A program made the translations under genes and the position numbers. From Deinococcus sp. (GTDB lineage: Bacteria > Deinococcota > Deinococci > Deinococcales > Deinococcaceae), in the NCBI GenBank assembly GCA_030524065.1, contig JAUNHF010000002.1:1-30645 (forward strand): 30,645 nucleotides of DNA, read 5' to 3'. Of this stretch, positions 9,316 through 16,550 are shown in pieces (positions within the stretch are counted from its first letter, which is position 1; each line of letters starts with the position of its first letter). The notes beneath the pieces were generated by a model. That model made no database searches, had not been told where the DNA came from, and saw only the letters and a program-made list of their open reading frames with translations.

Positions 9316-9435
9316 GCCCTTCAGGGTAAGGCGGCAGTGTCAGGAACAAGTGATCCCGCCCGCCGCTGGGCGGACTCTGGCTCGTTTCCTTCTCTTCCTG
9401 ACTCGCATCTGAAGGCACTGTGCTGGACTGCGGCC

Positions 9436-10449
9436 ATGCGCCGCGCTCTGCTGACCCGCCTGCTGTTCTTTTTTGGCGTCCCGGTCCTTTTGGGCGGCGT
9501 GGCCCAGGCGGCCTCGCCACAAGTCACTCAGCCCCAGGCGACGGCAGACGCCGACCTGCTGAGGCTGGCAGTGCTGAGCGACATTAACGGCGCCTACGGA
9601 GCCACCAGTTACCCCGCCGAGCTGCAACCGGCGCTGCGGGGCATCTTGGCCTGGCAGCCAGACGCGGTGCTGTCAGCAGGGGACCTGATCGCCGCCCAAA
9701 AGGCCAGCCTGACCGACGCGCAGGTGCAGGCAATGTGGGCGGCGTTCGGGCACCAAGTCGGGCAGCCGCTGCAAAGGGCGGGGCTGCCGTTCGGCTTCGC
9801 GCTGGGCAACCACGACGCCGCCCAGGAACGTGACCGGCGCGAGGCGGCCCGCTACTGGAAAGCGAACCGTCCCGCGCTGAACTGGGCGGAGGCGGGGCAG
9901 TGGCCGTTCAATTCGGCCTTTACCCTGCGCTCGGCCTCGGGGCGAACCCTGTTCGTGGCAGCGCTTGATGCGCCCCAGGCGGACCTGAGCGACGCAACGC
10001 TGGCCTGGGTGCAGCGGCAACTGGCTTCAGCTCCAGCGCAGGCGGCGGGGGCGCGGCTGGTGCTGGGCCACCTGCCACTGGCCGGCGTGAGCGCCAGCAA
10101 GAACAAGCCCGGCGAGGTTCTGCAGCTGGCCGACGCGCAGGCGCTGGCCCGGATCATGCGGCAGACCGGCACCCTGGCCTACATCAGCGGGCACCACGCG
10201 GCCGCTTACCCGGCCCGCTGGAACGGTGTGAACGTACTTGCCAGCGGCGGTATCGGCGGGCGTGACTACATCGGGCAACCGGGCAGTGCGCGCAGCACCT
10301 GGCTGCGCCTGACCGTGGACCTGCGCCGGGGCACGGCCGGGGTGGAAGTGATGGACGCCGCCAGCGGCCAGCCGATTCCGCTGAACACCCTCCCCGCGCG
10401 GATTGAGGGCAGAAACGGCGTACTGGAGCGGGTCACGCAGCTGAACTGA
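9436..10449 (+). CDS. Secreted metallophosphoesterase
   Basis: The 337-residue product starts with a signal peptide (MRRALLTRLLFFFGVPVLLGG, probable cut after AQA at about residue 25). A calcineurin-like phosphoesterase domain follows: LAVLSDINGAYG (D-x-N replaces the usual D-x-H), VLSAGDLIA, FALGNHDA, VLGHLPLAG and YISGHHAA. These supply the two-metal site of the family. It should act in the periplasm or at the cell surface on a phosphate ester or phosphodiester that cannot be named. The frame is open further upstream, but the start at 9436 is chosen because the signal peptide begins there. The 3' end carries a 15-bp tandem duplication that repeats the last codons and the stop. Confidence 0.88.
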   Translation: MRRALLTRLLFFFGVPVLLGGVAQAASPQVTQPQATADADLLRLAVLSDINGAYGATSYPAELQPALRGILAWQPDAVLSAGDLIAAQKASLTDAQVQAMWAAFGHQVGQPLQRAGLPFGFALGNHDAAQERDRREAARYWKANRPALNWAEAGQWPFNSAFTLRSASGRTLFVAALDAPQADLSDATLAWVQRQLASAPAQAAGARLVLGHLPLAGVSASKNKPGEVLQLADAQALARIMRQTGTLAYISGHHAAAYPARWNGVNVLASGGIGGRDYIGQPGSARSTWLRLTVDLRRGTAGVEVMDAASGQPIPLNTLPARIEGRNGVLERVTQLN

Positions 10450-10466
10450 AGGCAGCTGAACTGAGG
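10437..10466 (+). repeat. 15-bp tandem duplication over the stop codon
   Basis: GCAGCTGAACTGAAG is followed at once by GCAGCTGAACTGAGG, 14 of 15 bases identical. The first copy holds the real stop of the metallophosphoesterase gene, and the second copies it out of use. This looks like a recent slippage duplication. Confidence 0.8.
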
Positions 10467-10473
10467 TCTAGGG

Positions 10474-10851
10474 TCAGGTGCTGGCCGGTGTGCCCGAGTC
10501 GGCATCTTCGGCCAGCCACAGGCCCAGCGCGGCGGCCCGTTCTATATAGCCACGCACCTCGGCTTCGTCGGCAAACACGCTGAAACCGTACAGAAACCGC
10601 GCCGCGCTCCCATGCCACTCGGGTGCTGCCGGGTAGCGGCGCAAGTAGGCCAGCCGCTGCGCCTCGTCCCAGTCCAGTGAATCTGCCCAGGCGCTCCAGG
10701 CCGCGCTGTACACTTCGCCGTCGCCCATGCGCCAGCCCATGCTGTGTGGGCCGAAAGTGGGATAGGCGGCCCAGGGCGGCGGCACATCACCGTGCTGAGC
10801 GACCTCGGCAGAGATACGTTCACGGATGGCCGCGCCATAGTCGAAGGTCAT
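10474..10851 (-). CDS. Deinococcus-type hypothetical protein
   Basis: The 125-residue product begins MTFDYGAAIRERISAEVAQHG and has a central Trp-rich stretch (PPPWAAYPTFGPHSMGWRMGDGE, AAWSAWADSLDWDEAQRLAYLRRYPAAPEW). It then ends in a helical acidic tail. No family with a known role comes to mind, although the pattern resembles small uncharacterised proteins I associate with Deinococcus. There is no signal peptide or membrane segment, so it is probably cytoplasmic. TAGCCT (10858-10863) lies exactly 6 nt before the ATG, supporting the start and a leaderless mRNA. It is convergent with the metallophosphoesterase and downstream of the cstR-like gene on the same strand. Confidence 0.75.
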   Translation of the reverse strand: MTFDYGAAIRERISAEVAQHGDVPPPWAAYPTFGPHSMGWRMGDGEVYSAAWSAWADSLDWDEAQRLAYLRRYPAAPEWHGSAARFLYGFSVFADEAEVRGYIERAAALGLWLAEDADSGTPAST

Positions 10852-10937
10852 GCAACCAGGCTAGCCCAGCCGCCGCCTCGGTGCCGCACACCCGGTCATA
10901 CCCACTGCGCAGGACAGCGCAGCGCATCACAGGGCGC

Positions 10938-11234
10938 TCAGCCCCGCAGCAGCTTCACGGCCCGCACCACGTCCGCTGGGGTCACGGCCTCGCCGGGGCG
11001 GGCGCGGCAACCGCTCGCGTACTGCTCCAGAACCACGTCGCCGGCGGCGTCCAGGGCGCTGCGGACCCCCGAAAACTGGGTCAGCACGTCGTGGCACTCG
11101 CGGCCTTCTTCGATCATGCGCTGCAACCCGCGCACCTGACCCTCAATGCGCCTGAGGCGGGCCAGAATCTTGCGGTCGGTGTCGGACAGCGGAACAGCCG
11201 GAGCTGCGTCAGAGGACTGGATCTGTTTGGTCAT
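10938..11234 (-). CDS. cstR: CsoR/RcnR-family repressor, CstR-like persulfide sensor
   Basis: The 98-residue all-helical regulator has the family core LARLRRIEGQVRGLQRMIEEGRECHDVLTQ. Cys47 and Cys76 are 29 residues apart, as in CstR and CsoR. Copper-sensing CsoR needs a His four residues before the second Cys; here that position is Tyr72, which argues for a CstR-type sensor that forms Cys-Cys polysulfide links. The neighbours (rhodanese, persulfide dioxygenase, TauE, YeeE/YedE) agree. A strong G-rich SD overlaps the 13-bp gap after the rhodanese gene, so the two are co-transcribed. It likely represses both divergent promoters through C5/G5 palindromes near 11764-11802. Sulfide sensing is inferred. 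Confidence 0.85.
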   Translation of the reverse strand: MTKQIQSSDAAPAVPLSDTDRKILARLRRIEGQVRGLQRMIEEGRECHDVLTQFSGVRSALDAAGDVVLEQYASGCRARPGEAVTPADVVRAVKLLRG

Positions 11235-11247
11235 ACCCCTCCCCCCT

Positions 11248-11646
11248 TTACCGGCTCACCGGGTAGCCGGCTCTCTGCCAGGCTCCCATGCCGCCAGCCA
11301 CATTGATCACGCGCTCGTAGCCGGCGTCCATCAGCAGGGCGCTGGCCTGGGCGCTGCGGTTGCCGCTGCGGCAGATCACGTACACATCGCGGTCCCTGGG
11401 CACTTCGCCCATACGTCCGCTGAGCTCCGCCAGCGGAATAAGGGTGGCGCCGCTGATATGTCCACCCGCATATTCGGCGGGCGTGCGCACGTCCAGCACG
11501 TAGGCGCCGCTGCGGTGGGCCGCCTGCAACGCGGCCACATCGGCCGTGCGGTCATCCACGCTCCCCGCCGGGGCGCAGGCGGTCAGACCCAGCACGCCCA
11601 GCAGGCCGGAAGCCAACAGGCCAGGAAAAGTCATCTTGAGTGTCAT
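11248..11646 (-). CDS. Lipoprotein rhodanese (sulfurtransferase)
   Basis: The 132-residue product has a lipoprotein signal with lipobox LTAC (Cys24) and then one rhodanese domain. YVLDVRTPAEYAGGHISGA is the typical start, and the active-site loop is CRSGNRS with catalytic Cys92. It should be anchored on the outer face of a membrane and move sulfane sulfur there. SD AAAGGA lies 9 nt before the ATG. It precedes the cstR-like gene by 13 bp in the same operon and is divergent from the CstB-like gene across 222 bp, with operator-like palindromes between. The substrate partner is unknown. Confidence 0.9.
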   Translation of the reverse strand: MTLKMTFPGLLASGLLGVLGLTACAPAGSVDDRTADVAALQAAHRSGAYVLDVRTPAEYAGGHISGATLIPLAELSGRMGEVPRDRDVYVICRSGNRSAQASALLMDAGYERVINVAGGMGAWQRAGYPVSR

Positions 11647-11759
11647 GGTGAGGTCCTTTCGGGAAAAAAGCGGTCAGCAAATGGGGCCGCAGCGGCCCAC
11701 TTCAGCGCCAGCCATAGGGCCAAAGGCGAGGCGGGAGCATATCGGCAAAACCGATGACT

Positions 11760-11778
11760 CTTATACCCCCTCCTGGTA
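11760..11778 (-). promoter_or_regulatory. Candidate minus-strand promoter and weaker CstR operator
   Basis: Reading the minus strand, TATAAG (11760-11765) is a possible -10 for the rhodanese-cstR operon. The adjoining 15-mer TACCCCCTCCTGGTA (plus strand, 11764-11778) has TACC/GGTA arms and resembles half of the better palindrome at 11790-11802. The -35 is unclear. This would give a 5' leader of about 105 nt containing an ATCGG-CAAAA-CCGAT hairpin (11741-11755). Confidence 0.45.
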
Positions 11779-11779
11779 C

Positions 11780-11808
11780 TTGACACTATACCCCCAGGGG
11801 GTTAACTT
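11780..11808 (+). promoter_or_regulatory. Promoter of the CstB-like operon
   Basis: TTGACA (11780-11785), a 17-bp spacer and TAACTT (11803-11808) form a near-consensus sigma-70 promoter about 60 nt before the gene start. Confidence 0.8.
11790..11802. promoter_or_regulatory. Candidate CstR/CsoR operator, ACCCCC-A-GGGGGT
   Basis: A perfect 13-bp palindrome fills the 3' part of the spacer between -35 and -10. CsoR-family repressors bind sites with a G/C tract core flanked by A/T, so this is a strong candidate site for the adjacent cstR-like product. A bound repressor would block the polymerase directly. Confidence 0.75.
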
Positions 11809-11868
11809 GGCAACCGAAGGCCAGCTGTTTGGCACCCCATCCATCCCCCTCAGCAAAGGAGAGACACG

Positions 11869-13329
11869 ATGTTCTTTAAGCGTTTTTATGACGATGACCT
11901 GGCGCAGGCTTCCTACATGGTGGGCTGCCAGAAGACCGGCGAGTGCCTGGTGATCGACCCTATCCGCGACATTCAGCAGTACCTGCAAGAGGCCCGCGCA
12001 CAGAATCTGCGCGTGACCCATGTGACCGAAACCCACATCCACGCCGACTATCTGAGCGGCGGGCGTGAGCTGGCCGGGGCGACCGGGGCAAAGTTCCTGG
12101 TGTCCGGCGAAGGCGGCGAGGGCTGGCAGTACACCTACAGCACACCGCACATGGAAAAGCTGCACCACGGCGACACTTTTATGGTGGGCAACGTGCGGAT
12201 AGACGTGCGGCATACTCCCGGCCATATCCCCGAAAGTCTGTCGTTCCTGCTGACCGATACCCCCCGGGGTGACGTTCCCAGCATGTACTTCACCGGCGAC
12301 TTTGTATTCGTGGGCGATATCGGCCGCCCGGACCTGCTTGATGAAGCGGCCGGCGGCCAGGACACCCGCTTTCAGGGCGCCGCAGACATGTTCCGCAGCC
12401 TGAAAGAGCAGTTTCTGAGCTTGCCCGACCATGTGCAGGTGTGGCCCGCGCACGGCTCGGGCAGTGCCTGCGGCAAGGCCCTGGGTGCCGTGCCGACCAC
12501 CACGGTGGGCTACGAGCGGGCACTGAGCTGGTGGGCGCGGTATGTGGAAGCAGACGACCAGCAGGGTTTCAGCGACGAATTGCTGAGTGGCCAGCCCGAC
12601 GCCCCGCTGTACTACGGCCGCATGAAGACCCAGAACCGCGACGGTATGGCGCTGCTGGGCGAGGTGCAGCCGCTGCCCGAACTGAGCGCTCAGGAGGCGC
12701 AGGCCCGGCTGGACGCGGGCGCTTTCCTGATCGACACCCGACCCAAGGAGGAGTATCACCAAGCGGCGGCGCAGCACTCGGTCAACCTGCCGCAGGCCAA
12801 CAAGGTAGAAACCTGGGCCGGCTGGCTGCTGCGCCCGGACAGCCGCGATTACGTGCTGCTGGCCGGGAATGCCGAGGCCGCCGAAGCCCTGCGCCGCCGC
12901 CTGTGGATGGTCGGCCTGGACAACGTGGTGGGGTATACCCCCAGCGCCGCCGCCCTGAACACCCGCGCCGTGCCCCCCATCTCGCCCGCCGAGGTGGACC
13001 AGTACCCCGGCGCCCTGATTCTGGACGTGCGCGCCAAGACCGAGTACGCACAGGGCCATATCCCCGGCGCCCTGCAACTGCACGCTGGCCGCTTGCCCTG
13101 GCACCTAGGCGAGCTGCCCCGCGACCGCAAAATCATCGTGCACTGCCAGGCCGGAGCCCGCAGCGCCGCCGCCGCCAGCTTGCTGGGCAGCGAGGGCTTT
13201 GACGTGCTGGAAATTGCCGGCGGCTTTGAAGCCTGGCGCCAAAGCTGGCCTGAGCGCGTAGCAAAGGGCCTGGAGCATTCCGAAGGCCAGCAGGCCGAAG
13301 AACGCCAGTCGGCAAAAGCCCAGGACTGA
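11869..13329 (+). CDS. cstB: CstB-like persulfide dioxygenase-rhodanese fusion
   Basis: The 486-residue protein starts with an ETHE1-type metallo-beta-lactamase domain (about 1-250). Its non-heme iron ligands appear in THIHAD (His56, His58, Asp60), TPGHIPES (His119), [15 protein letters not shown] (Asp144) and [10 protein letters not shown] (His195). A rhodanese-like domain without a catalytic Cys (about 273-357) and a C-terminal active rhodanese domain with CQAGARS (Cys427) follow. Enzymes of this layout oxidise persulfides to thiosulfate or sulfite in the cytoplasm, as in the S. aureus cst operon. A good SD (AAAGGAG) sits 7 nt before the ATG. It heads the plus-strand operon. The C-terminal 20 residues are polar and probably disordered. 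Confidence 0.93.
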   Translation: MFFKRFYDDDLAQASYMVGCQKTGECLVIDPIRDIQQYLQEARAQNLRVTHVTETHIHADYLSGGRELAGATGAKFLVSGEGGEGWQYTYSTPHMEKLHHGDTFMVGNVRIDVRHTPGHIPESLSFLLTDTPRGDVPSMYFTGDFVFVGDIGRPDLLDEAAGGQDTRFQGAADMFRSLKEQFLSLPDHVQVWPAHGSGSACGKALGAVPTTTVGYERALSWWARYVEADDQQGFSDELLSGQPDAPLYYGRMKTQNRDGMALLGEVQPLPELSAQEAQARLDAGAFLIDTRPKEEYHQAAAQHSVNLPQANKVETWAGWLLRPDSRDYVLLAGNAEAAEALRRRLWMVGLDNVVGYTPSAAALNTRAVPPISPAEVDQYPGALILDVRAKTEYAQGHIPGALQLHAGRLPWHLGELPRDRKIIVHCQAGARSAAAASLLGSEGFDVLEIAGGFEAWRQSWPERVAKGLEHSEGQQAEERQSAKAQD

Positions 13330-13337
13330 CGCCAAGC

Positions 13338-13362
13338 CGGGGCCGCAGGACCAGGGGCCCCG
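13338..13362 (+). other. Intercistronic GC hairpin
   Basis: CGGGGCC and GGCCCCG form a 7-bp stem with an 11-nt loop just after the cstB-like stop. No T tract follows, so it is more likely an mRNA-stability or attenuation element than a full terminator. Confidence 0.5.
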
Positions 13363-13415
13363 CTCACTCTCTCCCAAGAAAGCACCTGAACCATGACCAT
13401 GTTCCGAGGAATCCT

Positions 13416-14177
13416 ATGACCGCACTCGCCTGGGTAGGCGCCCTCCTGATTGGCCTGAGCCTGGGCCTGCTCGGCTCGGGCGGCTCAATTCTGACCGTGC
13501 CGGTGCTGGTGTATCTGGCCGGTGTAGAAGAAAAACTGGCGATTGCCCAGAGCCTCGCCATCGTGGGCGGTATCAGCCTGTTTGGGGCCATTCCGTATAT
13601 CCGCTCCCGGCAGGTGGACTGGCGCAGCGTGGTGCGGGGCGGCCGGCCCGGAGTGCTGGGCACCTACGCCGGAGCCGCCCTGAGCAGCCACCTGAGCGGC
13701 GCCGCGCAGCTGATGCTGTTTGCCGCCGTGATGGTTCTGGCCGCTGTGATGATGTTCCGGCCCGCCCCCAACAAGGGCCGCCACGCTGGAGCGCACCGCT
13801 CGCCGCTGCAGATTGGCGCCGAGGGCCTGGGCGTGGGCATTCTGACCGGCCTGGTCGGCGTGGGCGGCGGTTTCCTGATTATTCCTGCGCTGGTGCTGCT
13901 GGGCGGCCTGCCCATGAGCCTGGCGGTGGGCACCAGCCTGCTGATCATCGCCGCCAAGAGCTTTGCAGGCTTTTACAAATACGCCCACCTGCTGGGCCTG
14001 GAGAATATGAACTGGTCCATGATGGCCCTGTTTGCCGTCATTGGTACCTCGGGCAGTTTCCTGGGCAGCGCCATCGGCAAAACAGTATCCAACGAAGCGC
14101 TGCGTAAGGGCTTTGCCGGTTTCCTGGTGCTGATGGGCCTTTACGTGCTGGGCACCAATTTGCCCAAAGTGCTCTAG
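13416..14177 (+). CDS. TauE/SafE-family membrane transporter
   Basis: The 253-residue protein has about seven or eight membrane helices and two inverted-repeat signatures: [18 protein letters not shown] near the N-terminus and [20 protein letters not shown] in the middle. These are typical of TauE/SafE exporters of sulfite, sulfoacetate or related anions. In cst/big-type operons the TauE member is thought to remove the sulfite made by the dioxygenase. The ribosome site GAGGAA lies 6 nt before the ATG. It lies 86 bp after the cstB-like gene with a hairpin in between. Direction and substrate are inferred from context. Confidence 0.88.
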   Translation: MTALAWVGALLIGLSLGLLGSGGSILTVPVLVYLAGVEEKLAIAQSLAIVGGISLFGAIPYIRSRQVDWRSVVRGGRPGVLGTYAGAALSSHLSGAAQLMLFAAVMVLAAVMMFRPAPNKGRHAGAHRSPLQIGAEGLGVGILTGLVGVGGGFLIIPALVLLGGLPMSLAVGTSLLIIAAKSFAGFYKYAHLLGLENMNWSMMALFAVIGTSGSFLGSAIGKTVSNEALRKGFAGFLVLMGLYVLGTNLPKVL

Positions 14178-14303
14178 CTGAGCCTCTGCGCTGCTCCTGA
14201 CTTCTGACTTTCTACCGCTGCCCTGACCCAAGCGGCTTTGCCACTGCCAGGCAGCTGGGTTGTCCGCTGGCCCATCATTTCCGCTCCCGAAAGGACATCT
14301 TCC

Positions 14304-14876
14304 ATGAATGACCTGCTTGACCTGCTTCAATCGCCCTGGCCCTGGTGGGTCGGCGGGCCGCTGATCGGCCTGACCGTGCCGCTGCTGCTGTGGCTGGGCA
14401 ACAAATCCTTTGGCATCTCCTCTAACCTGCGCCACGGCTGCGCCATCTTGCTGCCCGAGCAGGCCAAGCCCAGCTTCTTTCGCTACGACTGGCGCAAGGA
14501 GCGGTGGAACCTGATGTTCGCCGCTGGCCTGGTGCTGGGCGGGCTGCTGGCGGGCGGACTTTTCGGCAATCCAGAGCCGGCGGCGCTCAGCGAAGGTGGC
14601 CTGCGGGCCGTGCAGGGCCTGGGCGTAGAGCTGCGTCCCGGCCTGGTGCCCGCCGAACTGCAAGACCTGAGCCGCCCCGGCGTGTGGCTCATTCTGGCCC
14701 TGAGCGGGCTGCTGGTCGGCTTTGGCACCCGCTACGGCGGCGGCTGCACTTCGGGGCACGCGATTACCGGCCTGAGCACCCTGCAAAAGCCCAGCCTGAT
14801 TGCCACCGCAGCCTTCTTCGCTGGCGGGATTCTGAGTGCCAACCTGCTGTTGCCCCTGCTGATGAGGCTGGTATGA
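14304..14876 (+). CDS. YeeE/YedE-family sulfur transporter, first half
   Basis: The 190-residue membrane protein has the YeeE/YedE signature [21 protein letters not shown] at about residues 147-167, where Cys152 is the conserved residue on the sulfur-ion path. Four helices are visible. YeeE/YedE proteins take up thiosulfate or related sulfur species; many bacteria split them into two half-proteins (PmpA/PmpB), as here. The start is set at 14304 by the SD AAAGGA; an in-frame upstream ATG at 14238 is less likely. The stop overlaps the next gene's start (ATGA), so translation is coupled. Confidence 0.88.
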   Translation: MNDLLDLLQSPWPWWVGGPLIGLTVPLLLWLGNKSFGISSNLRHGCAILLPEQAKPSFFRYDWRKERWNLMFAAGLVLGGLLAGGLFGNPEPAALSEGGLRAVQGLGVELRPGLVPAELQDLSRPGVWLILALSGLLVGFGTRYGGGCTSGHAITGLSTLQKPSLIATAAFFAGGILSANLLLPLLMRLV

Positions 14877-15334
14877 CGGCGCTTTCTTCGCAGCCAACGC
14901 AGCCTGGCGTGGGCCGTCAGGCCACCGGCCTGCTGACCTACCTGCTGGTGGGCGTGTATTTCGGCACGGTGCTGGTCAAGTCCGAAGCGGCCAGTTGGTA
15001 CCGCATTCAGGAAATGTTCCGCTTTCAGGACATTCATATGTTCGGGCTGATCGGCTCGGCGGTGCTGACCGGACTGCTCACCACAGCGCTCCTGCGGCGC
15101 TTTGGCCGCACCCGTGACGGCGAAGCGGTGCAGGTGACCGACAAGGAACCCGGCTGGAAGCGCTACGTGCTGGGCGGCGGCATCTTCGGCCTGGGCTGGG
15201 GGCTGGCGGGCGTATGCCCAGGGCCGGTATTTGTGCTGCTGGGCAGCGGCGTGTGGGGCATGCTGGTGGTGCTGGTCTTTGCACTGCTGGGCACCTACCT
15301 GTACGGGATGCTGCGCGGCCGGCTGCCGCACTGA
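14873..15334 (+). CDS. YeeE/YedE-family (DUF6691) sulfur transporter, second half
   Basis: The 153-residue membrane protein has [16 protein letters not shown] and the signature [20 protein letters not shown] (conserved Cys in AGVCPGP). It pairs with the preceding protein, and together they equal one full YeeE/YedE transporter. Its ATG overlaps the upstream TGA by the ATGA arrangement. It is the last gene of the sulfur operon, and no clear terminator follows. The likely cargo is thiosulfate or another sulfane-sulfur species, but import or export cannot be read from the sequence. Confidence 0.88.
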   Translation: MTALSSQPTQPGVGRQATGLLTYLLVGVYFGTVLVKSEAASWYRIQEMFRFQDIHMFGLIGSAVLTGLLTTALLRRFGRTRDGEAVQVTDKEPGWKRYVLGGGIFGLGWGLAGVCPGPVFVLLGSGVWGMLVVLVFALLGTYLYGMLRGRLPH

Positions 15335-15487
15335 GCGGAGCTGGCTCAGGGCTGCACCCCGACTGGAAGGGCCGTCAGGGTCGCATCCCGCAATGCGGGC
15401 AACGGCTGCGGGCTAGCATGAGGCATTCGGCCCCCCTTTCCGGGGAGCGTTCCTCGGTCATCCCATTTCTGCAAGGAGTTCCTGTCC

Positions 15488-15535
15488 ATGCCTCATCTCT
15501 GCGCCGCCGACCACTTGCCTGGAGCCTGCCTGTGA
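15488..15535 (+). CDS. 15-codon leader frame overlapping the DUF808 gene
   Basis: A strong SD (AAGGAG, 15473-15478) is 9 nt before an ATG that opens MPHLCAADHLPGACL and stops. The TGA overlaps the GTG start of the DUF808 gene (GTGA). The DUF808 GTG has no SD of its own within reach; the only good one is 53 nt upstream. So this short frame may bring ribosomes to the GTG by coupling. The peptide itself resembles nothing I know. Confidence 0.45.
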   Translation: MPHLCAADHLPGACL

Positions 15536-16470
15536 GCGGCCTGATTGCCCTGCTGGACGACGTGGCCGCCATTGCCAAAGCGGCGGCGGCCACGTTGGAT
15601 GACGTGGGCGTGGCCGCCTCGCGGGCCAGTGCCAAGGCGGTGGGCGTGGTGGTAGACGATACCGCCGTGACCCCGCGCTACGTGACCGGCTTTACCCCGG
15701 ACCGCGAGCTGCCGGTGATCTGGAAAATTGCCAAGGGTTCGCTGCGCAACAAGGTCGTGTTTATCCTGCCGGCGGTGTTGCTGCTCAGCCAGTTCTTGCC
15801 ACAGGCGCTCTCGCCGCTGCTGATGCTGGGCGGGGCGTACCTCTCGTACGAGGGCGCCGAAAAGGTCTTCGGGGCGCTGCGGGGCGGCGGGGACACTGCG
15901 CCGGAGGACCAAAACCTGCCCGCCGCCGAGCAAGAAGCGCAGATGGTAGCGGGCGCCATCCGCACGGACTTTATCCTCTCGGCGGAGATCATGGTGATTT
16001 CGCTGGCCGAGGTGGCGGCGCAACCGCTGCTGACCCGCGCCCTCTCGCTGATCGTGGTGGCTTTTGTGATCACGGCGCTGGTATACGGCGTGGTGGCGCT
16101 CATCGTGAAGATGGATGACATCGGGCTGCGCCTCTCGCACCGCCGCCTGGGCACCACCCGCGCCCTGGGCCGGCTGCTGGTGTGCGGTATGCCGGCAGTG
16201 ATGGCCGTGCTGTCGGTGGTGGGCACAGCGGCGATGCTGTGGGTGGGCGGGCATATCCTCCTGACCCGGCTGGCCGAGTACGGCGTCACGGTGCCCGAAC
16301 ACTTGGCCCAGCAGGCGGCGCACTGGGCCGCCGCCGCTGTCCCCTTTGCCGCCGGAGTGGCCGGCTGGCTGGCCGAAACCCTGGTCGCCGCCCTGGGCGG
16401 CCTGCTGGTAGGGCTGGTGATCGCCGGAGTGCTGCACCTGTGGCCGCGCCGCTGCCCAGCGTCCGCCTAA
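15532..16470 (+). CDS. DUF808 (YedI-like) inner-membrane protein
   Basis: The 312-residue protein begins VSGLIALLDDVAAIAKAAAATLDDV and has DDTAVTPRYVTGFTPDRELPVIWKIAKGSLRNK. This is the standard DUF808 N-terminus, followed by several membrane helices (LLMLGGAYLSYEGAEK, LIVVAFVITALVYGVVALIV and others). Function is unknown for the whole family. The start is GTG at 15532 because homologous N-termini begin at this point, even though the same frame is open further upstream. It is probably reached by coupling to a 15-codon leader frame. The 197-bp upstream gap holds a small hairpin (15387-15399) and a weak -10 (TAGCAT). Confidence 0.88.
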   Translation: MSGLIALLDDVAAIAKAAAATLDDVGVAASRASAKAVGVVVDDTAVTPRYVTGFTPDRELPVIWKIAKGSLRNKVVFILPAVLLLSQFLPQALSPLLMLGGAYLSYEGAEKVFGALRGGGDTAPEDQNLPAAEQEAQMVAGAIRTDFILSAEIMVISLAEVAAQPLLTRALSLIVVAFVITALVYGVVALIVKMDDIGLRLSHRRLGTTRALGRLLVCGMPAVMAVLSVVGTAAMLWVGGHILLTRLAEYGVTVPEHLAQQAAHWAAAAVPFAAGVAGWLAETLVAALGGLLVGLVIAGVLHLWPRRCPASA

Positions 16471-16538
16471 GCCAGATCAGCAACCGCGCTGAAGTTGATG
16501 CCCTATTCCTGGCACCTTTGCCGCCCGGCGCCCCGCGC

Positions 16539-16544
16539 TACCCT
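16539..16544 (+). promoter_or_regulatory. -10 box TACCCT for leaderless priA
   Basis: TACCCT ends 6 nt before the priA ATG and there is no SD sequence, so transcription would start at the ATG. A TTTGCC 16 bp upstream is a poor -35 candidate. Confidence 0.5.
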
Positions 16545-16550
16545 GATCTG

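Noticed and set aside
9214..9435. Upstream extension of the metallophosphoesterase frame
   Set aside because: It would bury the signal peptide 74 residues inside and overlaps the divergent gene at 9043-9315.
10905..10922. CTGCGC-N6-GCGCAG hairpin after the cstR-like gene as a terminator
   Set aside because: Six-base stem without a T tract on either strand; too weak to call.
10938..11234. Copper-sensing CsoR as the identity of the regulator
   Set aside because: The His ligand four residues before the second Cys is Tyr, and no copper gene is nearby.
11761..13104. 447-codon minus-strand frame opposite the CstB-like gene
   Set aside because: Low-complexity Gly/Ala/His/Gln composition, and the sense strand holds intact catalytic motifs.
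13485..14897. 470-codon minus-strand frame across the TauE and YeeE genes
   Set aside because: Spans two recognised genes in antisense and is Gln/Ala/His-rich with no fold.
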